From Flavobacteriales bacterium (lineage in GTDB: Bacteria; Bacteroidota; Bacteroidia; Flavobacteriales; UA16), in NCBI GenBank assembly GCA_030831885.1, contig JAURKF010000136.1:1-6671 (forward strand): a stretch of DNA of 6,671 nt, written 5' to 3'. The notes beneath the pieces were generated by a model. That model searched no databases. It had not been told where the DNA came from and saw nothing but the letters and a program-made list of their open reading frames with translations. The first letter of the stretch is position 1. Every line of letters begins with the position of its first letter. The position numbers and the translations under genes were made by a program. Positions 1 through 4,021 of the stretch are shown one piece after another.

Positions 1-1326
1 AAGACGCATGGTGTTTTTCCAATCCAGCTTGATGTCGGATTTTCTGCTGGTGCCATCGTAGTAGTGTCGGCCTTTCAGGTCGACAGCTGCATTGGCAATG
101 GATACAATTTCACCATAATGTTTACCTGCGTAATAGTTGGCTCCACCTCCGAGTGCGCTTTGCCAGCGTTTGGTTTGTCTCGCGAGTGAAAATACGCTGC
201 CATAGAAATTGTTGTTTAGCCAACGCTGGCGCACAACATCAGCATCTTCAAGGTAGTTGCCACTGGTATCGAATAACGAGTCCGGAAAATACCTCCACAA
301 ACCGTCACCGGCATTGAACTCTTCGTAATAGCCTTGGCCATGCGTGAAATGCAGAGCAGCCTGCAGTTGCCATTGTTCATTGAAAATGTGATTTAAATGA
401 AGCTGCGCATGATTCTGCAAATAGTTGTCGGTTTGATTCTCGTACTCATAATAGTTATAAGTTCTGCCTGAGTTGAGAAGATTAATGGATTGCGACAAAC
501 TCAACCCGTTGCGAATTGCATACTCCAGCTTCATAGGCAGGTTGTTGAGCAACACCGCCTCAGGCGTGCCATACCATGACTGGTAGGTTTTTTCTTTCCC
601 GCCAAATGCAGTCAGTTTGAATGTGGTTCGGTGGTGATAGTAACCCAGCTCTCCAAAGTAAGATTGAAGATTTGAAGTAGCGCGATCGATGTATCCATCG
701 CTGCTGATGCGCGAAACTCTGCCTTCCAGGATGAGGTGATTGCCGAGCATGCCCGTGCCAAACCTGAGGTTATTCTTGAGTGTGTTGAATGAACCGAAAC
801 TATTGGCACTGCGCACATACGGTTTGTTGCTCATCACGCGCGTATCGATTTTGATGCTGCCGCCAAAGGCTGCTGCGCCATTGGTGCTCGTTCCAATACC
901 GCGCTGCACTTGTACGTTGTTCGCACTCGTCATGAGGTCGGGAGTATTTACCCAATAGACCTGCTGACTCTCGGGGTCGTTGAGAGGAACGCCGTTGATG
1001 GTAACGTTGATGCGTGAAATATCACTTCCGCGCAGCCACATGCCGGTGTAGCCGATACCCGAGCCTGCATCGCTCGTAGTGATAAGTGATGGAGTTAGAC
1101 GAAGCAAGTAGGGAACATCTTGTCCGTTGTTCAGTGGCATGATATCCTTTTGCGTAAGTTCAGTAAATGCTACCGGTGTATTGCTGCCCGCGCGTGTTGA
1201 TTCGATGAGGATAACATCGAGCGTGTCGACCGATAAGCTGTCGGGAGCAGATTGCGCTGCAGTGCTAAGGCTGGCGCATGCAAGTAAGCATGCTGAAAAG
1301 AGTTTTCTCATTGGACGTAACATCAT
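1..1326 (-). CDS. TonB-dependent outer-membrane receptor, probable thiamine transporter (partial, C-terminus missing)
   Basis: The frame is open for 442 codons from ATG at 1326 to the window edge, so only the N-terminal part is present. An in-frame ATG at 1311 (MRKLFSACLLACASLSTAAQ) gives a cleaner signal peptide and is an equally possible start; neither has a Shine-Dalgarno site. Numbering from 1326: signal peptide about 6-25, a TonB-box-like stretch DTLDVILIESTR at 34-45, then the plug domain at about 50-162 with LRGSDISRINVTINGVPLND (98-117) and the plug-ending QRGIGTSTNGAAAFGGSI (141-158). The rest has the alternating aromatic/polar pattern of outer-membrane beta strands. There is no N-terminal carboxypeptidase-regulatory-like domain, unlike SusC proteins, so it resembles vitamin or siderophore receptors. 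TonB-ExbBD energised uptake across the outer membrane follows from the family. The substrate is inferred from the TPP riboswitch directly upstream; Bacteroidota are known to carry TPP-regulated receptors of this kind (called OMR1/Omr1). Family is sure, substrate probable. Confidence 0.9.
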   Translation of the reverse strand, partial: MMLRPMRKLFSACLLACASLSTAAQSAPDSLSVDTLDVILIESTRAGSNTPVAFTELTQKDIMPLNNGQDVPYLLRLTPSLITTSDAGSGIGYTGMWLRGSDISRINVTINGVPLNDPESQQVYWVNTPDLMTSANNVQVQRGIGTSTNGAAAFGGSIKIDTRVMSNKPYVRSANSFGSFNTLKNNLRFGTGMLGNHLILEGRVSRISSDGYIDRATSNLQSYFGELGYYHHRTTFKLTAFGGKEKTYQSWYGTPEAVLLNNLPMKLEYAIRNGLSLSQSINLLNSGRTYNYYEYENQTDNYLQNHAQLHLNHIFNEQWQLQAALHFTHGQGYYEEFNAGDGLWRYFPDSLFDTSGNYLEDADVVRQRWLNNNFYGSVFSLARQTKRWQSALGGGANYYAGKHYGEIVSIANAAVDLKGRHYYDGTSRKSDIKLDWKNTMRL

Positions 1327-1328
1327 TC

Positions 1329-1364
1329 AAAAAAATGTTGCTCGTCGGCCAGGGGCAGCCGACG
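1329..1364 (-). terminator. Hairpin plus T7, probable riboswitch expression platform
   Basis: On the minus strand a perfect 7-bp stem CGTCGGC/GCCGACG (1358-1364 with 1343-1349) encloses an 8-base loop TGCCCCTG. T7 follows at 1335-1329 after a short AGCAACA spacer, and the receptor's first ATG comes two bases after the T run. The position between the TPP aptamer and the start codon suggests either a transcription attenuator or a structure blocking ribosome entry. The 7-base spacer between stem and T run is longer than in a textbook intrinsic terminator, so termination is likely but not certain. The loop is complementary to the 5' P2 strand of the aptamer. Confidence 0.6.
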
Positions 1365-1388
1365 ATTGAAGTTCAGCTACCTCGTTGA

Positions 1389-1462
1389 TCTTCCTTGGCG
1401 GCATGACCCGCCCAGGTTCAAAGGGTATAATCTCAGTCTCGGCCTATCCGAGACACCCCTGT
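1389..1462 (-). promoter_or_regulatory. TPP (thiamine pyrophosphate) riboswitch aptamer, THI element
   Basis: Read on the minus strand, the conserved TPP-aptamer blocks occur in order. GGGGTG (5' strand of P2) lies at 1454-1459. It is followed by a 7-bp P3 stem, CCGAGAC at 1448-1454 with GTCTCGG at 1436-1442 (plus-strand letters), closing a 5-base loop. The invariant CTGAGA is at 1431-1436, TATACCC at 1423-1429 and GAACCTG just after it. The P5 stem GGCGG/CCGCC (1408-1412 with 1397-1401) closes the conserved GTCATG loop region, and AAGGAAG ends the element near 1390. P1 is not obvious and looks weak. The aptamer lies about 65 bases upstream of the TonB-dependent receptor on the same strand, so TPP binding most likely lowers receptor expression. 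Confidence 0.93.
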
Positions 1463-1475
1463 GAGAAATGCGCCA

Positions 1476-1483
1476 CAAAAATA
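1476..1483 (-). promoter_or_regulatory. Probable Bacteroidota-type -7 promoter element for the riboswitch/receptor transcript
   Basis: TATTTTTG on the minus strand matches the TAnnTTTG -7 consensus of the Bacteroidota primary sigma factor in every fixed position. It predicts a transcript start near 1470, only several bases before the TPP aptamer begins, which is a sensible spacing for a riboswitch leader. No clear TTTG -33 element is seen at the expected distance; that stretch is GT-rich (GTGTGTGTGC). Confidence 0.5.
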
Positions 1484-1525
1484 GTCAATGATAAGAGCAC
1501 ACACGACGACTTTGATTAACCTAAG

Positions 1526-1595
1526 TGTAACGACGCGCTGCAGCGCGTCCCCTATAGTGGTCACACGGTTGTCTGGACGCGCTGCAGCGCTTACA
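1526..1595. repeat. Pair of GC-rich palindromes forming a large imperfect inverted repeat (REP/BIME-like)
   Basis: A perfect 18-base palindrome, GACGCGCTGCAGCGCGTC, is at 1532-1549. Its 15-base core GACGCGCTGCAGCGC recurs at 1576-1590. Together they make an inverted repeat: TGTAA (1526-1530) pairs with TTACA (1591-1595), and the 16 bases 1535-1550 pair exactly with 1575-1590. The only interruption is a 4-base bulge CGAC at 1531-1534, and the loop is 24 bases (1551-1574). A second nested pair, CACACGG (1562-1568) with CCGTGTG (1617-1623), overlaps the right half. The element lies between the rsgA stop codon and the receptor promoter. It has no T run on either side, so it is not a canonical terminator, though it may protect the rsgA mRNA 3' end. 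Organisation as two head-to-head palindromes resembles REP/BIME elements; that identity is inference. Confidence 0.8.
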
Positions 1596-1634
1596 TACAA
1601 TAGGGTGGTATAATCGCCGTGTGGAAGACGAGGT

Positions 1635-2570
1635 CTAACCGTTGCGATAAACGCTGCGCTCCTCTTCGTCGTTATACATCGACACATAACTGTTGTAGCG
1701 CGAAGGCGCAACAGCACCGGCATCTAGTGCTTTGCGCACAGCGCAGCCCGGTTCGTTGAGGTGTAAGCAATTATGGAATTTGCATTCTGGAAGCAAAGAG
1801 AAAAACTCTTTGAAATGATGATGAAGCTCTTCTTTAGGGATGTCGACTAACCCAAATCCCTTGATACCGGGTGTGTCCACAATGAATCCGCCGAATGGCA
1901 ACTGATGCATTTCGGCGAACGTGGTAGTGTGTTGCCCTTTGTTGCTTGACTCGCTCACCTCACCTATGCGCAAATCTTTTCCTGGAATGAAACGATTCAC
2001 TAGGGAGGATTTTCCTGTGGCGCTATGCCCACTTATGAGAGTGATTCTATTGGCGAGGAGTTGCCGCACATCTTCCAGCCCTTCTTGCGTTTTCAATGAC
2101 GTCTTGATGCATGCATATCCTATGCTGCGATAAATGCCAATCAGATCATCAACTTCGTTACGTTCCTTCACGTTGTATTGATCCATCTTATGAAAGAGCA
2201 ACGTTACAGGAATATCATAGGCATCGGCAGTGATGAGAAATCGGTCAATGAATCCGGGTGTTGTTTGCGGACGTGTGGTAGTCACTACAAGCAGCGCTTG
2301 ATCGAGGTTAGTGGCTATTATTTGCGCTTCTTTCGAAAGGTTGACCGACTTGCGAATAATGTAGTTTTTACGCGGGTGTATGTGCGTTATGTTTCCTTCC
2401 GATTCATTTTCGAGCGTGTAATCGACGATATCACCGGCTGCGACCGGATTGGTTGTTGACCGTCCCTCAAGTCGAATTTTTCCGCGAACCTGGCATTGAA
2501 TAATAGCTCCGTCGGTAGTCCGCACGTCGTAATTCTTACCGGTCGATTTGATGACTAAGCCTTCAGGCAT
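1635..2570 (-). CDS. rsgA: Ribosome small-subunit biogenesis GTPase RsgA (YjeQ), circularly permuted
   Basis: A GTPase that binds the 30S subunit late in maturation, checks the decoding centre and helps release assembly factors. Start: the frame extends to a TTG at 2585, but ATG at 2570 gives MPEGLVIKSTGKNYDV, the expected family N-terminus, in a 311-residue protein of normal length. Numbered from that ATG: OB fold about 1-70; then the permuted GTPase domain with G4 first (HKMD 127-130), P-loop GHSATGKS 181-188, the KGQHTTT switch 211-217 and DTPG 232-235; then the C-terminal zinc finger with ligands C263, C268, H270 and C276 in a C-x4-C-x-H-x5-C spacing. Two motif residues are unusual: G4 is HKMD where NKxD is usual, and the P-loop has SATGKS where SGVGKS is usual. 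The gene starts 18 bases after the MerR gene's stop and is probably the last gene of that transcript. Confidence 0.96.
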   Translation of the reverse strand: MPEGLVIKSTGKNYDVRTTDGAIIQCQVRGKIRLEGRSTTNPVAAGDIVDYTLENESEGNITHIHPRKNYIIRKSVNLSKEAQIIATNLDQALLVVTTTRPQTTPGFIDRFLITADAYDIPVTLLFHKMDQYNVKERNEVDDLIGIYRSIGYACIKTSLKTQEGLEDVRQLLANRITLISGHSATGKSSLVNRFIPGKDLRIGEVSESSNKGQHTTTFAEMHQLPFGGFIVDTPGIKGFGLVDIPKEELHHHFKEFFSLLPECKFHNCLHLNEPGCAVRKALDAGAVAPSRYNSYVSMYNDEEERSVYRNG

Positions 2571-2588
2571 AAGGCACGTGGACAATAA

Positions 2589-2921
2589 TTACAGGGAGCT
2601 TGCAATACTCATGAGCTCTCCCCTTATGCGTAGCAATCTATCAGTCAATGCCTCTTGCTCGGTAGATTCAGCCTTTGTGCGCAAAGCGTTTTTGGCACCT
2701 TCCAGCGTGAAACCCTTTTCCTTCACCAGATGATGAATTTTCTTGAAAAGCTCTATATCTTTTTTGGAGTACACGCGATTACCTCGGTTGTTTTTGCGAG
2801 GTTGCAGTTGTGGAAATTCCTTCTCCCAAAAACGAATGAGAGATGCATTCACCTCAAACATGTCGGCAACTTCACCGATCGAATAATAAAGTTTTTCTAT
2901 TTCAAATGATTTGGTAATCAT
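2589..2921 (-). CDS. MerR-family HTH transcriptional regulator, short orphan type
   Basis: A 110-residue DNA-binding protein. The frame could begin at TTG 2942, overlapping the upstream peptidase gene by 8 bases, but ATG at 2921 gives MITKSFEIEKLYYSIGEVAD, which matches the usual start of this Bacteroidota family, so it is chosen. The winged-helix MerR domain covers about 12-81: YYSIGEVADMF is the first part of the helix-turn-helix, VNASLIRFWEKEF the recognition region, GNRVYSKKDIELF the wing and helix, and EKGFTLEGAKNAL the end of the domain. A short coiled-coil-like tail (about 84-110) follows, probably for dimerisation. There are no cysteines and no effector-binding domain, so metal or drug sensing is not supported. 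It sits 13 bases after the M23 peptidase and 18 before rsgA, suggesting co-transcription. The target is unknown. Confidence 0.93.
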   Translation of the reverse strand: MITKSFEIEKLYYSIGEVADMFEVNASLIRFWEKEFPQLQPRKNNRGNRVYSKKDIELFKKIHHLVKEKGFTLEGAKNALRTKAESTEQEALTDRLLRIRGELMSIASSL

Positions 2922-2934
2922 GGTTAATTCTGGG

Positions 2935-3906
2935 TTAGTCAAAACTTTGCTGAACGCTGGTTGCGCGTTTCAACATAGCTTCATATTGCTCTGGTGTTAT
3001 ATCACTATAGAAGTAGAATGAAGGATCAACCTTTACTCCGTTCTTAATTACTTCGTAATGCAAATGCGGTCCGGTGGAGGCGCCTGTGCTGCCAACATAC
3101 CCAATTACCTGTCCGCGGTAAATTTTTTGGCCCGACTGAACCGCTATTCGACTCATGTGTCCGTATAGCGATTCATATCCAAATCCATGATTGATTATTA
3201 CGTGTTGGCCATAGCCCGATAGTTTATTTTCAACCGAGGCAACTATACCATCTCCGGTAGCATAAATCTCCGTACCGATATCGGCCGTGAAATCAAGTCC
3301 TGTATGCATCTTGGCTATTTTGTAAATCGGATGAATGCGGTAGCCAAAACCCGATGCCATGCGTTTTAAATCTTTGTTGGAAACAGGTTGAATCGCAGGA
3401 ATGCATTTCAACATCGTATCTTTCGATTTGGCTAATTCATAGACCTCTTCAAATGATTTACTTTGAGCAACCAAAGCACGTTGCAGACGATTGATGCGCT
3501 TCTGTGTTTCAATGATTTCCTCGGTATTATCATACCCCCTCAAATTCTTGTAGCGATCACTACCGCCTATGCCGCCCTTTCTCAAATGATCAGGATAAGG
3601 CTCAGACCCAAAAATGCTTCGATAAACATTATCATCTTTTTCCTGTAAATCGGATGCAAAAAGCTCTAGAGTATCTATCTGTTCAGTTAGGTCTTCGATT
3701 TGTCCCTGCAGAAACTTCACCTCTCGGCTCAGACGAGCAGTTTCAGGATCTTTAAAAAAAGAAGCATAGAGAACCACACCTATTGCACCGATTACGAGCC
3801 CCGCAAAAAGATAACGCAATGCACTGAAGAGATAGTCACGAATTCCGTAACTAATTTTCTCAAAATTGAGTGTGCTGGGATTGAATTTATACTTAAGGCG
3901 TGGCAT
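2935..3906 (-). CDS. Membrane-anchored M23-family (LytM/peptidoglycan endopeptidase) metallopeptidase
   Basis: A 323-residue protein expected to cut peptide cross-links of peptidoglycan in the periplasm. A basic cytoplasmic N-terminus (MPRLKYKF) leads to one membrane segment at about 33-51, making a type II anchor rather than a cleaved signal peptide. Two coiled-coil stretches follow (about 55-92 and 128-162), as in Bacteroidota M23 proteins and divisome-linked activators. The catalytic domain is at about 185-296: zinc ligands H201 and D205 (HTGLD) and H283 (HLH), with catalytic H250 (YGH) and H281. All key residues are present, so it should be an active enzyme rather than an EnvC-like degenerate activator. 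It is the first gene of the cluster with the MerR gene and rsgA, and is divergent from alaS across about 115 bases. The start ATG at 3906 has an A-rich leader without a Shine-Dalgarno site. The physiological role (growth, division or envelope shape) cannot be told from sequence. Confidence 0.94.
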   Translation of the reverse strand: MPRLKYKFNPSTLNFEKISYGIRDYLFSALRYLFAGLVIGAIGVVLYASFFKDPETARLSREVKFLQGQIEDLTEQIDTLELFASDLQEKDDNVYRSIFGSEPYPDHLRKGGIGGSDRYKNLRGYDNTEEIIETQKRINRLQRALVAQSKSFEEVYELAKSKDTMLKCIPAIQPVSNKDLKRMASGFGYRIHPIYKIAKMHTGLDFTADIGTEIYATGDGIVASVENKLSGYGQHVIINHGFGYESLYGHMSRIAVQSGQKIYRGQVIGYVGSTGASTGPHLHYEVIKNGVKVDPSFYFYSDITPEQYEAMLKRATSVQQSFD

Positions 3907-3921
3907 TTAGTTGTGCGAATG

Positions 3922-3953
3922 TAACGATAGTACTTCATTTAAAAAAGTGTCAA
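3922..3953 (-). promoter_or_regulatory. Possible promoter of the M23-MerR-rsgA cluster
   Basis: On the minus strand TTGACA (3953-3948) is followed 18 bases later by TATCGTTA (3929-3922), a partial match to the Bacteroidota -7 element TAnnTTTG, giving a leader of roughly ten bases before the M23 start. Spacing is acceptable, but the -7 match is imperfect. Confidence 0.35.
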
Positions 3954-3959
3954 TTTTTT

Positions 3960-3967
3960 TACCTTTC
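3960..3967 (+). promoter_or_regulatory. Possible alaS promoter -7 element
   Basis: TACCTTTC, seven of eight positions compatible with TAnnTTTG, lies 54 bases before the alaS start within the divergent intergenic region. Upstream is a T run and CATTTA at about the -33 distance, but no proper TTTG. It is the best candidate in the gap and is weakly supported. Confidence 0.25.
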
Positions 3968-4021
3968 CAAATGCGCCGAATATTCAGGCGATTAGCCTAT
4001 GCGTAGTACATTCGCGCCGTT

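Noticed and set aside
1276..1311. LLAC in the receptor signal peptide as a lipoprotein box
   Set aside because: The hydrophobic stretch before the Cys is too short and has Leu at -2. TonB-dependent receptors are not normally lipoproteins, and a normal cleavage site (STAAQ) follows.
1127..1369. Plus-strand open frame of 80 codons antisense to the receptor N-terminus
   Set aside because: It is a shadow of the receptor's signal peptide and plug domain and ends inside the leader hairpin.
1526..1595. The palindrome pair as an intrinsic terminator of rsgA
   Set aside because: No T run follows the stem on the minus strand (CGTTACACTTAGG), so a Rho-independent terminator is not supported.
1433..1723. 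Minus-strand open frame of 96 codons across the rsgA 3' end, the palindromes and the riboswitch
   Set aside because: It overlaps a certain gene in another frame, runs through structured non-coding DNA and resembles no known protein.
3986..3998. AGGC-GATTA-GCCT hairpin in the alaS leader
   Set aside because: Only a 4-bp stem with no T run or conserved element; expected by chance in such a sequence.
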